Source: Isoetes taiwanensis (taxonomy: Eukaryota > Streptophyta > Lycopodiopsida > Isoetales > Isoetaceae). From it: DNA of 64,000 nt. The notes under the pieces were generated by a model. The model was given only the letters and a program-made list of their open reading frames with translations. It made no database searches and was not told the DNA's origin. Positions 47,568 to 57,580 of the stretch are shown piece after piece. Both the position numbers and the translations under genes were made by a program. Each line of letters opens with the position of its first letter. Within the stretch, counting starts at the first letter, position 1. The DNA is taken from NCBI GenBank assembly GCA_021234155.1, contig JAJEKV010000003.1, forward strand, positions 22,473,569 to 22,537,568, read 5' to 3'.

Positions 47568-50500
47568 TTATGCGGTGGTCATGCCTAGTTCTGCAATGCA
47601 CCTGCAGAAAGGTTTTTGTCCCAAAGGCTTAGTAAACATATCAGCGGTCATTTTATCTGTCCTGAGATATTCCACAACAATCTTTCCTTCCGCTATCTTT
47701 TCCCTTGTGAAATGGTGCTGAACCTGTATGTGCTTAGCCTTGGAAAAGTTAGTAGGATTCTTTGCAAGTGACAGAGCTGCTTTATTGTCATTGAATATGA
47801 CTGTGGCTTGTGTTTGAGTGGTATTAAGCTCCTTAAGAATCCTTCGAAGCCATATAGCTTCCTTAGTTGCTGATGCTAGTGCAATATATTCTGATTCACA
47901 GCTGGACACGGCGGTTGACTTTTGCTTTTTGCTGGACCATGACACTGCTCCCCCTTGCAGCACAAAGCAAAATCCACTTCGAGATTTTCTGTCTGTATGA
48001 TCCCCTGCATGATCAGCATCAGCATACCCTTCAAGTATAAGTGAACTCCCTGCATGAAATGTGATCCCAAGACTCTGTGTGCCTTGGAGGTATCGAAGCA
48101 AGCGTTTCAACCCTTGCCAATGCTGTGGCTGGGGTTTTTCCAAATGTTGACTTAAGCTTATCACTGCTTGTGAAATATCAGGCCTTGTACAAACCATGAA
48201 GTGCATCAATGAGCCCACTATGCTTCTGTACCCAATGGCTTGCATTTCAGAATTTATGCCTTTTAAAGAGTTTACACATTGAATGGTAGCAGGGGTTGTA
48301 ACAGACTTACTTGAGTCCATGTTACATTTGTAGAGTAGGGACTGTATAGCTTTGTTTTGATGCAACGTGATGCTACAAGTGGCTGGATCCCTGCATACCT
48401 GTATTCCAAGAAAGTACCTTAGTGTCCCAAGGTCTGTCATGTGAAAGCGTTGGTTGAGGGCAGCTTGGGTGTCCTGCATCAATGTCTTACAGTTGCTGGC
48501 CAGGATCAGATCATCCACGTAAAGAACTATAAGCAACATTTTGGATCCATCAAACTTAAAGTATATGTTCCAGTCTGCTTGACTGCGAGAAAAGCCCATT
48601 TGAGTAAAGAATTGATGAATCGTGTGGTACCACTGTCGTGATGATTGCCTGAGTCCATAAATGGCCCTTTTAAGCTTGTACACTAACTGTTCTTGTCCCT
48701 TTTGAACAAACCCTGCTGCTTGCTTCATGTAGACTTCTTCCTTAAGTTTGCCATTGAGGAAGGCAGTCTTGACGTCCATTTGTTGTAAGTCTAGGCCATG
48801 GGCTACAGCTAAGGCGATGACCAATCTAACAGAGGTGAGGCGTGCAACCGGAGCAAAAGTTTCGTGAAAGTCTATGCCTGGTACTTGTGAGTATCCTTTG
48901 GCTACCAAGCGTGCCTTGAATCTATCAATGTTCCCTTGTTCATCATATTTTACCTTGTAAACCCATTTGCAAGCAACAGCCTTTCTATTAGCAGGAAGAT
49001 GGCACAAGTCCCAAGTATCATTGTCCAATAAGGACTGATATTCTTCAGTCATGGCATTGTGCCATTCTTTATGATGCATGCTGGCCATTGCCTCTCGAAA
49101 GTGGACAGGCTCATCTACTGGTGCATTACTATGAAAAGCAATGTAAGAGGCAGTTTTACCTGATCGGGATTCGATATAAGCTTGCATTCGATCTGTGATC
49201 TGCCTGCTCCTTGTGGACCTCCTTAATGGCACAGCAGAGAGCTCCTCATTGTCTTCAAGGTCAGTCTCCTCTGGTTCAGAAGGGATATCTTCCATGTCAT
49301 TAGCATCAGCTTCTTCTAGTGGGACACCATGCTTTTGGTCTGCATCTTCTTTAGCTTCATCATCTGCATTTGCCTCATACCATTCAAGCTTGCTTGATTT
49401 CTCCTTCTTTCCAAAGAAGAACGTGTGTTCATCAAACTCAACACTTCGTCTCACTATGATTTTCTTCGTGAGTGGAACATACAAGCGATATCCTTTTGTG
49501 TGATCATCATAGCCGACAAACATGCATTCTACTGCCCTCATGGAGAGTTTACCTCGAGGGCGTTCTTGCTGGCTCAAGTGTGCATACGCCCTGCAGCCGA
49601 AGATCTTCAATTCATGCACATCCGGTTTGTGGCCTGACCACATTTCTTCGGGAACCACATTTGGGTTGGCTTTAGTGGGTATGCGATTGAGCAGGTAGCA
49701 TGCCGTGTGTACCGCTTCAGCCCAAAAGATTGGATCAATTCCTCTTCCATGGATCATTGCACGAGCACATTCCAATATGGTGCGGTTTTTTCTCTCAACC
49801 ACACCGTTTTGTTGATGTTCATAGGCCACTGACTTTTGGTGGTGGATTCCAGCATCTTGTAGAAAGGTGCTGAACTTGGTATTGAGAAATTCCCTGCCCT
49901 GATCAGTTCTGATGGTTTTGACCACCTGTTCGATTTGCTTTTCCACCTCCCTCTTCCATTTGATGAAAGTATTGAAAGCCTCTGATTTGTGTTTAAGGAA
50001 GAACACCCAGTTCTTCCTACTAAAGTCATCGATCACCAGCATGAAGTATTTGGATCCTCCAAGTGATTTTACACTGGCTGGTCCCCACAAATCGATGTGC
50101 AACAGTTCCAACTGTTTGGTTGCCCTTTTTGTTTTCTCCTTCTTATAGGGTTTCCGTTTGAGCTTACCCAATACACACCCTTCACAAATGACATGAGGCT
50201 TGGAAATCTTTGGTAGACCAGTGACTAATTCCTGCGCCTTCATCTGTTTGATGAGAGGATAGTTAGCATGCCCTAATCGTTCATGCCATGTCTTGGCCTT
50301 TTGCAGTTCTACTGCTGTCAGTGCTGTGCTAGAGTTGGCAGTCCAACTAAGCTGGTATATGTTGCCGGCCCTTGTCCCTGTGGCAATGATTTCCTTCCTG
50401 TCCTTCACAATGCATCTGCCATTGCCAAAATTGATATGAAATCCCGCATCATCCATTTTTGATATGGAAAGCAAGTTCGCCTCAAGGTCAGGCACGTGAA

Positions 50501-51785
50501 GGACATTCTTTAGGTGCAACGACCCCTGTGGCAAACTGAGCTTTACACTCCCAACTCCTGCAATGTTCAGTTTTCCCTTGCCTATTCTCACTTTTCTCCC
50601 TGTCTTATTGGGCTGGTAATCCAGAAACAACTCCTTTTGTCGGGTCATGTGGTCGCTTGCACCTGAGTCTAGATACCAGACTCCCTGAATTATGTCACTT
50701 GCAATAAGACATGAGGCTGTGGCACTTGTGCATCTCCACATAATATACATTACTATGGCTTGCAGCACACTAAACAAATATGGAAATATGAACGTGAATT
50801 TGCCAAGTCTGCTAGCTGTAGATTCTGTTGTTGCAAAAAATGCCCTTCCAGCCGAAACAATTGAATCATCATCTGATGATTCTGAATTCTCTTCTTCTGA
50901 GGAGCTGCTTTTGCTTGCTTTATGTGCCCTCGGATCTTCCTTTTTCTTCTTGGATAGTCCCCTTTCTTTCTCCTGGCTGCGTTCTTTTCCTTTGTCTCGT
51001 GAAGCTTTAGGTTCAGACTTCCTCTTTCTCCTATCTGGCTCAGGACAATTCCTTCCTATATGCCCAACTTTGTTGCAATTAAAGCATTTTCTTGAATCCT
51101 CACGATTCCCCATAAATGCCTGGTTTTCCTTGTGTCCAGGTTTCTTGTTGCCTCCCTGATTTCTTTCTTCAAGAATGAGTTGTTGACATGCCCACTCTAA
51201 TTCAACCTTTTCAGCTGAGCCAATAATGTTCTTCACATTATTGTAGGTTGGAGGAAGACCTAGCAGCAATGCTCCTACAATAACATCTTCATCAAGAGTT
51301 TTCTTCATGCCCTGTAACTGCTTGGCTGCTTGGCGTATGATACCCATGTACTCTTCCATGGAGTCACAATCCTTGAGCTTGGTGGTGAACACTACACTAT
51401 ACAGATTTGCTTGGACAGAAAAATGCCCTTTAATGTATGATTTCTTGAGTTGTTCCCATGCTTCTCTTGCAGATGCAGCTTCTGCAACCTGTGGCATAAG
51501 AGTATCATCAAGATACTTGAGGATTCTACTCTTAGCTGTCCAGTCTTTCTGCAACCACTTGGCTAAAGCTTGCCTTTCAGCTTCTGTCTTTACAGAATCT
51601 TCAGCTGCAGCTTCTCCCTTAACCACTTGCGCTGTCGTTGGCACCGTGGTTGTGCCTTTTGCACGCATATGAGGTCTGGGCTCATCTCCTGATACAATCC
51701 CCCATAATCCCTTTTCACAGAGCTTCGTCTGCACCTTGAGAAACCAGTGATAGGAATTGGTGTGGTTTAGTGGCTCAATCCTCAT
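47568..51785 (-). CDS. Ty1/copia gag-pol polyprotein
   Basis: 1,405 codons from ATG 51785, chosen because upstream in-frame ATGs lie in the LTR and the frame after 51785 starts with the usual gag opening (EPLNHTNSYHW). Domains in order, numbered from that Met: gag; zinc knuckle CFNCNKVGHIGRNC (234-247); Lys/Ser-rich linker; protease WYLDSGASDH (370-379); pre-integrase HHCC (about 499-541); integrase with D565, D628 and E664; reverse transcriptase ending with YVDD (1089-1092); RNase H with YADADHAG and SSCESEY. No stop or frameshift is seen, so it looks competent. An odd feature is a hydrophobic stretch of about 40 residues (FTFIFPYLFSVLQAIVMYIM) just before the protease, possibly an intron or an inserted segment. 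Copia elements move through virus-like particles in the cytoplasm. Confidence 0.96.
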   Translation of the reverse strand: MRIEPLNHTNSYHWFLKVQTKLCEKGLWGIVSGDEPRPHMRAKGTTTVPTTAQVVKGEAAAEDSVKTEAERQALAKWLQKDWTAKSRILKYLDDTLMPQVAEAASAREAWEQLKKSYIKGHFSVQANLYSVVFTTKLKDCDSMEEYMGIIRQAAKQLQGMKKTLDEDVIVGALLLGLPPTYNNVKNIIGSAEKVELEWACQQLILEERNQGGNKKPGHKENQAFMGNREDSRKCFNCNKVGHIGRNCPEPDRRKRKSEPKASRDKGKERSQEKERGLSKKKKEDPRAHKASKSSSSEEENSESSDDDSIVSAGRAFFATTESTASRLGKFTFIFPYLFSVLQAIVMYIMWRCTSATASCLIASDIIQGVWYLDSGASDHMTRQKELFLDYQPNKTGRKVRIGKGKLNIAGVGSVKLSLPQGSLHLKNVLHVPDLEANLLSISKMDDAGFHINFGNGRCIVKDRKEIIATGTRAGNIYQLSWTANSSTALTAVELQKAKTWHERLGHANYPLIKQMKAQELVTGLPKISKPHVICEGCVLGKLKRKPYKKEKTKRATKQLELLHIDLWGPASVKSLGGSKYFMLVIDDFSRKNWVFFLKHKSEAFNTFIKWKREVEKQIEQVVKTIRTDQGREFLNTKFSTFLQDAGIHHQKSVAYEHQQNGVVERKNRTILECARAMIHGRGIDPIFWAEAVHTACYLLNRIPTKANPNVVPEEMWSGHKPDVHELKIFGCRAYAHLSQQERPRGKLSMRAVECMFVGYDDHTKGYRLYVPLTKKIIVRRSVEFDEHTFFFGKKEKSSKLEWYEANADDEAKEDADQKHGVPLEEADANDMEDIPSEPEETDLEDNEELSAVPLRRSTRSRQITDRMQAYIESRSGKTASYIAFHSNAPVDEPVHFREAMASMHHKEWHNAMTEEYQSLLDNDTWDLCHLPANRKAVACKWVYKVKYDEQGNIDRFKARLVAKGYSQVPGIDFHETFAPVARLTSVRLVIALAVAHGLDLQQMDVKTAFLNGKLKEEVYMKQAAGFVQKGQEQLVYKLKRAIYGLRQSSRQWYHTIHQFFTQMGFSRSQADWNIYFKFDGSKMLLIVLYVDDLILASNCKTLMQDTQAALNQRFHMTDLGTLRYFLGIQVCRDPATCSITLHQNKAIQSLLYKCNMDSSKSVTTPATIQCVNSLKGINSEMQAIGYRSIVGSLMHFMVCTRPDISQAVISLSQHLEKPQPQHWQGLKRLLRYLQGTQSLGITFHAGSSLILEGYADADHAGDHTDRKSRSGFCFVLQGGAVSWSSKKQKSTAVSSCESEYIALASATKEAIWLRRILKELNTTQTQATVIFNDNKAALSLAKNPTNFSKAKHIQVQHHFTREKIAEGKIVVEYLRTDKMTADMFTKPLGQKPFCRCIAELGMTTA

Positions 51786-51840
51786 GATTAGAGCACAGCT
51801 TAGCCTGCCTTTCAACTTCCTCGGGCCCCGGATCGTGGCC

Positions 51841-51852
51841 GCTCTGATACCA
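51841..51852 (-). other. Primer-binding site, initiator Met tRNA
   Basis: TGGTATCAGAGC directly follows the 5' LTR on the element strand. It is the classic plant copia site, complementary to the 3' end of initiator methionine tRNA. Confidence 0.95.
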
Positions 51853-52099
51853 TGAAAATAAGAGAGCTTGATATTGAAAAGCAATAGCAGAAATAACAAG
51901 GCATAAAGAAATAAGGGCCATCCCAGAACCAAGGAAGCGGCAAAGCGGCAACCAAGATATCCTGAGGTGTCCTCTTATCCTGAAGGCATGCCAAATTTGG
52001 CTGCTGAACTTTAGGGCTCTGGAACACTAATAGGCAGATAACATCACAGACTATTTTTGTTACGTCTGTTTGTTATAACCTTTACAGCATGTTCCAACA
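51853..52099 (-). repeat. Copia 5' LTR
   Basis: 247 bp, identical to the 3' LTR by eye. The gag-pol frame happens to remain open into this LTR. Confidence 0.97.
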
Positions 52100-52104
52100 T
52101 TAAC

Positions 52105-52874
52105 TATGGTCAGTTATGGAGATGTTCTGCAAGGAGGAGAAGAAACCACAGACGCATCTACGGCAAAACTCAAAAAGCCACTTGTTAAGTCATATGTCCA
52201 TAGCTAGTGCATTTGGGGCTCGTTCAGGTTTTTATAAAAAACTGGATATAAGATAAGTTAATGAAATGCCGTGGACTTGTGTCCGTGATCGAACCTGAAT
52301 AGGCAAAAAATTTGGCACTAAAACAAATAGTTCTTCTTGCTTTTACGCACTGCTATATTGCATGAAAAAGGAGAGGGACAAGCTACAGGTGCCAAGTAAA
52401 AAAGCACAGAAAGGCCCTCCAAAAAAAGAGAACTGGGTACAAAATTACAGGGAACGGAAAGAAGCTGATTTGGTCTGTGTTCATAAAATGGAGATTTTGG
52501 ATGGATCTAAAAGGCCTGATTCAAAACCAAATGATAATATCTAAAAGAGATGGACTACAGGTAACTTATCTCTCCCATTCACAGAATAGCAACAAAAAAA
52601 GAAAAGTCTTCCCATATTTTCAACGCCTCAACAGACAGGCCTCAAGACAATTCACTAAACAGAAATGTGATTTACATATCTGCAGATCGATTCAAGGTCA
52701 TATACTTCGATGTAAATGTGGCATCTCTCAGAGTCCCAATGAATCTGCAATGTGATCTGTGTAAGAAAAGAAATCGACTAGATGAAGGCCAAGAAGATGA
52801 CATTCAAAAATATACAAATCAAGAAGATGAAGGCCAAGAAGATGACATTCAAGAAGATGACAAATCGGGAGCAG
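52105..52874. other. Interior of the TIR element, no recognised gene
   Basis: A Lys-rich plus-strand frame (52362-52544) and a short tandem motif containing AAGAAGATGACATTCAA (about 52780-52860) are visible. Short hairpins of the type CACGGACTTGAGTCCGTG recur near 52272, 53526 and 53642. Confidence 0.35.
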
Positions 52875-52940
52875 AGCCTTTGTGCCTTCAGAAACAACGT
52901 GCTTAGCAAGCTCACCAGGAAAGATAAACCTTACAGCATT
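52875..52940 (-). pseudogene. Histone H2B C-terminal fragment
   Basis: Within a minus-strand frame (53174-52728) the residues NAVRFIFPGELAKHVVSEGT match the C-terminal helix region of plant histone H2B (AVR, PGELAKH, VSEGTKA are hallmark) at about 17 of 22 positions. Resemblance starts and stops abruptly; neither the histone fold upstream nor the TKFTS end is present. It is probably a captured exon piece in the TIR element, not a working histone. Confidence 0.75.
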
Positions 52941-53179
52941 TTTTGCAATGGCCGCATGCTTCTCCGCGGCCCTGGGTTCCTTGGCAGCTTCCGCTCTGAA
53001 TCTGCGGCAGATTTGTGCGCCACAGGGAAGCTTGAATCTCGGCGGCAACAAGAAAAAAAATGGTCGCAAAAAAGCTCGGAAAACGGAGAAGGCAACACCA
53101 GATTCGTGCAAAAGAACATTTTTCCAGCGGAAAAAAGGTAGGTCTCTTTTTTGTTTGTCTTTCTTCTCTAACAAAATAA

Positions 53180-54235
53180 AACATTAACTACAACATTCGA
53201 TTATCCCAATGTTTATAGATCCCATGTGTGGAGCCAAGGTGATGCACTAACGTTTTCTTGGACCTCATTCAACCATGCCCTTTATTTCTATTTAGGTAGC
53301 CAAAATGATGCTCAATGTTTTGTTTTAATGGGTCAACTTCTAGGATTCTTAGACAAGACGAGACAGCACAAATTTTATGGTTCTATAACTATAATTTGTA
53401 GTGTTTGATTCCATCACTATAATGGGGTGTCTCTTATTAAATCCCCCCACCCCCATGAAACTAAAATGAAAGCTAGTCTTATGATGGGCTTCATATAGAC
53501 GGCAAATGATGGGCTACATATAATTCACGGGCTTGAGTCCGTGAATTAAGCTTTGCATACGATCATGCCCACCCCACATAAACAGGGGAACGCCATAGCA
53601 ATTTGTAATTAAGCGACATGCCATCTAAGATTTAGGTAAAGTTCACGGACTTGAGTCCGTGGTCTGGTAGTGGGAATGCCAATTAAGCTTTGAGTTGATT
53701 CATGGGTTTGAGTTTTTCATTTTAGCTAGTTCACCCTTCATGGAATGAAACTCTAGCTTGAGGTTATGTCTAGACCTATGGTTCATATACTTGAGTCTAC
53801 ATAAGTATAGACATAAGTTACCAACCTCATGTGAATTGCTCAAGCAACTTGCTTATCTTGGTTAATGCTTATATATTATATGATTCTCATAGGGATGTGC
53901 TAGTGTTGGAGAGCTGAAGAGTTACTACAAGGCAAACTACTTCTATCGAGGTAACAAAGATCCATTTACAAAGGCATGGATCCTTTCCTTAGATATAATA
54001 TAGCCTTTGGAAAGACCAGGTTTATTAACTATTTAGTTCAAAAGTTCATCCATGTGCCATACGATGATACAAAGATTCTAGGGTATGAGCTAATTCAATC
54101 ACTTACGGACCAACATGTAATCTTTTGACTGGTATAATAAGTATTAATAAGATTATAGCAAAGGTTTAAATGTTATTATTTACATTAATGGTGTTCAGCA
54201 ACACCCACTTTCTAAAGCAAGAATCACTGAAATAT
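53180..54235. other. Interior of the TIR element, AT-rich
   Basis: No gene recognised. It contains two of the CACGGACTTGAGTCCGTG-type hairpins (53526-53544 and 53642-53660). Confidence 0.45.
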
Positions 54236-54239
54236 CAAC

Positions 54240-54905
54240 TTAAATATAATCCTCATCCTCCTTTTCCTTCATTCCCTTTTTATGTGAATCCCCATTTCTC
54301 CTCGTCCCCCCATTCTAAATTGCAATTCCCCCATTAGGCCCTCATTACCCTTACTAATCGTATCCCCCATTCTAAATTGCAATTCCCCATTGTAAATTGC
54401 AATCCTCCATTGCTCCCTCATTACCCCTACTAACCCTGACTACCCCATTTCTCCTCATCCCCCATTCTTCATTTTTTTAGTAGAAATCCCCATATTCTAA
54501 ATTGCAATCCTCCTATTACTCATTCATTACCCCCAGTAGCCCTGACTACCCCATTTCTCTGCATCCCCCATTTTTCATCTCTTACAGAAAATCCCCATGT
54601 TCTAAAATTGCAATCCCCATTACTCCCTTACCCCTACTAACCCTAACTACCCCGTTTCTCCTCATCCCCTATTCTTTATTTTTGTTTTAAGGAATCCCCA
54701 TGTTCTAAATTGCAATCCCCTTATTATTCCATCATTATCCCTAGTACCCCTGACTACCCCATTTCTCCTCATCCTCCATTCTTCATTTTTTTATAGAAAA
54801 TCCCCGTGTTGTAAATTGCAATCCCCCTATTACTCCCTCAACACCCCTAACATAGAACTAAAATCCTCTTCTTCTCAAAAAATTATCCTTTGCTCGTCAA
54901 TCCCC
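54240..54905. repeat. Right subterminal C-rich repeats, about 105-bp units
   Basis: Units containing CTGACTACCCCATTTCTC (54436, 54542, 54643, 54750) and TCTAAATTGCAATCC recur every 101-107 bp. They are C-rich on the same strand as the left subterminal repeats, so the two arrays are not inverted copies. Confidence 0.85.
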
Positions 54906-54957
54906 CATTTCCAGAAGGGGGTATTTTAAGGAGGATGTGGGCATCATTTTTGATGTG

Positions 54958-57580
54958 ATGCCAACAGGACTGACATACCTAGTTTTGATGGGACAGTCAG
55001 GTTGTCATATTGTGGTGGTCACTTGCAATGTAAAAACATGTCTTGTGATCATTTATTGACTAAAGGCAACCACAATGAGTTGCACTGGAGAGGTGCATTG
55101 CAGAGAAGACCTGAGATTGGTGAACTAACTTCATTCCATGGATCTATAAGTTGTGAATACTGTCATCTGCCACCTACTTGTGTGGCACGTTGTTTAGTAT
55201 CCACGTACTATTGTTTGCCTAACAGAATCTCTGAAACAAGACTAGCTGTCCATACTGGTGAGCACACACATCCCATTAAAAAGGCAGAATGCAGAAGTCA
55301 AGTCAAGCGAATGAGGGACCTAGTTAACTCATACACAACCTTACATCTTGGTGGGCCTAGACATAAACAGAATGAATTAGCTATGGATGAAATTGTTCGT
55401 TCAATTATGGGCTCCTCAGATGGAGACAGTGTTGAGAAGATGGATACAGATCAAATAAACGAGTTGTTGACAAGGTTGGAACCATTATGCAATCAGAGAA
55501 GGTATGACATTGATATTACGTAATAAATTACATTAACAAGTTATTTGATAAGGAGAATATTGCTTGTGTAGGTTGAAGAGATGGATTGATGATGCGAGAA
55601 GAAGAAATAGGCAATGTTCAGATGATATTTCTGGTTTATTGGAGTTAAAGAAAAGAAGCAAATATGAATATTTCCATGGATCTAAATTCCCTTACCAGCT
55701 TCATGATCCGCTAAATGAACGCTGTTACATTTTTAAAATGTCTACAACTGGTCCTGGATCAGGGGTTGATTTGGTCAACAGGATGAGACCAACAGGTGAT
55801 CTTAGCAACAGTTGGGTGCATTTTGATCACGTCAAACGAATTCAAGGGTGGACAACCTTAGCTTGTCATGTGTATGATCACAAGTAAGCGGTTTGCGAAA
55901 ATCAAATGAAAAAAGTTCATTGATAAGTTTTTAACAATCTTGTTTTACGTGCAGAATTAAAGCCTTGTTGACAATTGCGATTTGTGACATGAAGACAGAG
56001 GATGCAGAGGTACAGAAAAAGTTTTGGAGGAAGTTTAATAAGGTCATGGTAGCAAAAGGTTATTCAAAAGCTGAGTTTTTTGCGTTCATGGCAGACGAAG
56101 CTCAACCTAATTGGATTGCAGTCAGGGAAGTTTTCTTCAATGGGGAAACTAGACCCGAAAAAGAGCATTCCTATTACTTCCATTTCGAGCAATGCATGAT
56201 CGATATACAGAAAGACACTTGCCAAAGGAATATTGGGACGCCCATAAGGATCTGTGTAGAAAATGGCATCAATCAGCAACTGAGGAGGAAGCAGATAAAA
56301 TATACCACTCCATAATGGATTGGTGGGTGGGCAAGACTACAGATAATCATATTAAAGTTTTGAGTTTTTGGCCATCATGGTGGCATCATAGGATAAGCAG
56401 ATGGGGTAGGTTTATGGTCAACAAACAGAATTGGCAGACAGCAATACATATTCCACAAACAAACTTATCAGAGACAAAGCACAGGAGTTGGTTTTCAGAA
56501 AACAAGAATAATTTTTCCTTGTATGATGCCTCCCTCTTTGATCTCACAGAAGCTGTACTTCAGAGTACCAAGTACAAATCATTTCTAGACTGCAACTATT
56601 TAGGACTGGTCCAGGTGTATCAGATCTTTTTAGTAGACTGCAAAATCGTCAAAGCAGTGGTGCCAAGGCTAAGGAGGTAACCAACATCATAAAGTTGGAA
56701 GCAGAAATGGCAGGCTTTGAAGAGCATGACAGCGGTGCAGGAGGTAACTTGAAGACTGTATACAAGAAGCAACGTTCCATAGACACAGTTGATCTCACAG
56801 CAGAATCAGGAACTCATCGTCCCGACAAACATGCAACTAATGTTAGCAGAGTACGTAAGGATGATCCTGTGGTGAGGACTCTTTTCAATGATTCTTTAGA
56901 AGAGAAGACTGTGCACAGGTCTCTTTGGGCTATTCGAAGAACAGAAGCAAGTAGTAAGGTCAGGTGTCAAGGGAGGAAGTCAGAACATGGAAAAAAATGT
57001 AATAATCCAATTAACGTGGGTATACAACCAACAGTTGCTTCTTGCTTTTATGGGTTAAGAGAATTCCGGGGACAACGAGTGTCATAAATGATGTGGTTCT
57101 GTCCTACTACAGTTGAATGCACATGGTTTCCAGATAAGTCTTTGGTGTGTCCCCCACAAAGACCACCATTGTGGCCTGTGGATAAAGATACTGACTTGAC
57201 GAATGAAGAGATTGAGAAACTCAGAGCAGCGAGGTTTTTGTTGGGTGGTAGATCTCAATCTAGCTTGACTGCAGCCAATGCAGCCTCGAGTATGCAAGCA
57301 CGTAGATCCACCATGGCAGGGTCTGCTAGCTCTGTAAGGAGCAGAACTAAAATGACAAGGAAGGGGAAGGTTGTGAATTATAGGAAGGAAATGAATGGAG
57401 AGACGAAGGTCAGATTTGAGCATCAAAGAGAATGAAGGTGGATTTTGTGCAAGAGAAGACCTACTCAAAAAATAAACATGTGGACTATGTAGTCAAACGT
57501 GAAGATAGCACATACATTGTATCCATTAAGGATGAGCCAGAATGCAGTTGTCCGGATTTCATCCACATGGAAAGGTGTTG
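54958..57580 (+). pseudogene. Mutator-like transposase gene: zinc finger, DDE region and SWIM-type finger
   Basis: Continues the frame broken at 45955. Exon to 55501 has a Cys patch (SYCGGHLQCKNMSCDH), then CEYCHLPPTC, ARC and TRLAVHTGEHTHPI, a C..C..H.H arrangement ending in GEHTHP as in WRKY-GCM1 fingers. Canonical introns follow at 55502-55571 and 55884-55954; both keep phase. The DDE-like region reads WVHFDHVKRIQGWTTLACHVYD, then LLTIAICDMKTED and FMADEAQPNW. Frameshifts occur near 56195 and 56610, perhaps also near 57080 and 57430. The block 57432-57580 has ECSCPDFIHMERC followed by a stop, a SWIM finger lacking its final Cys-x-His. This order is typical of Mutator-like transposases. The present copy is inactive. 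Confidence 0.75.

Larger units (their letters stand above)
47165..52099 (-). mobile_element. Intact Ty1/copia retrotransposon, 4,935 bp, TSD TTAAC
   Basis: Two 247-bp LTRs (47165-47411, 51853-52099) appear identical base for base, begin TG and end CA. The 5-bp target duplication TTAAC is at 47160-47164 and 52100-52104. A primer-binding site, a polypurine tract and one uninterrupted gag-pol frame are present on the minus strand. Identical LTRs imply a recent insertion. The element lies inside the 9-kb TIR element, so it is the youngest layer of this nest. Confidence 0.97.
45956..54957. mobile_element. TIR element of 9,002 bp inserted in the transposase gene, TSD ATG
   Basis: Left end CACATCAAAAATGATGCCCA; the right end is its reverse complement. 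The terminal inverted repeats match over 35 bp with one mismatch. The 3-bp target duplication ATG is at 45953-45955 and 54958-54960. Both subterminal regions are C-rich tandem repeats. Without the nested copia the element is about 4.06 kb. No transposase is recognised inside; a histone H2B scrap is. The 3-bp duplication, CAC start and subterminal repeats suggest a non-autonomous CACTA-like element, but CACAT is not the canonical terminus, so the superfamily is open. Confidence 0.85.

Noticed and set aside
51786-51932. Upstream Met at 51932 as the copia start
   Set aside because: The codons before 51785 lie in the LTR and primer-binding region; gag homology begins at 51785.
52912-53184. Plus-strand Lys-rich frames opposite the histone fragment as a histone tail
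   Set aside because: The reading direction is opposite to the recognisable H2B piece and the residues do not match an H2B N-terminus specifically.
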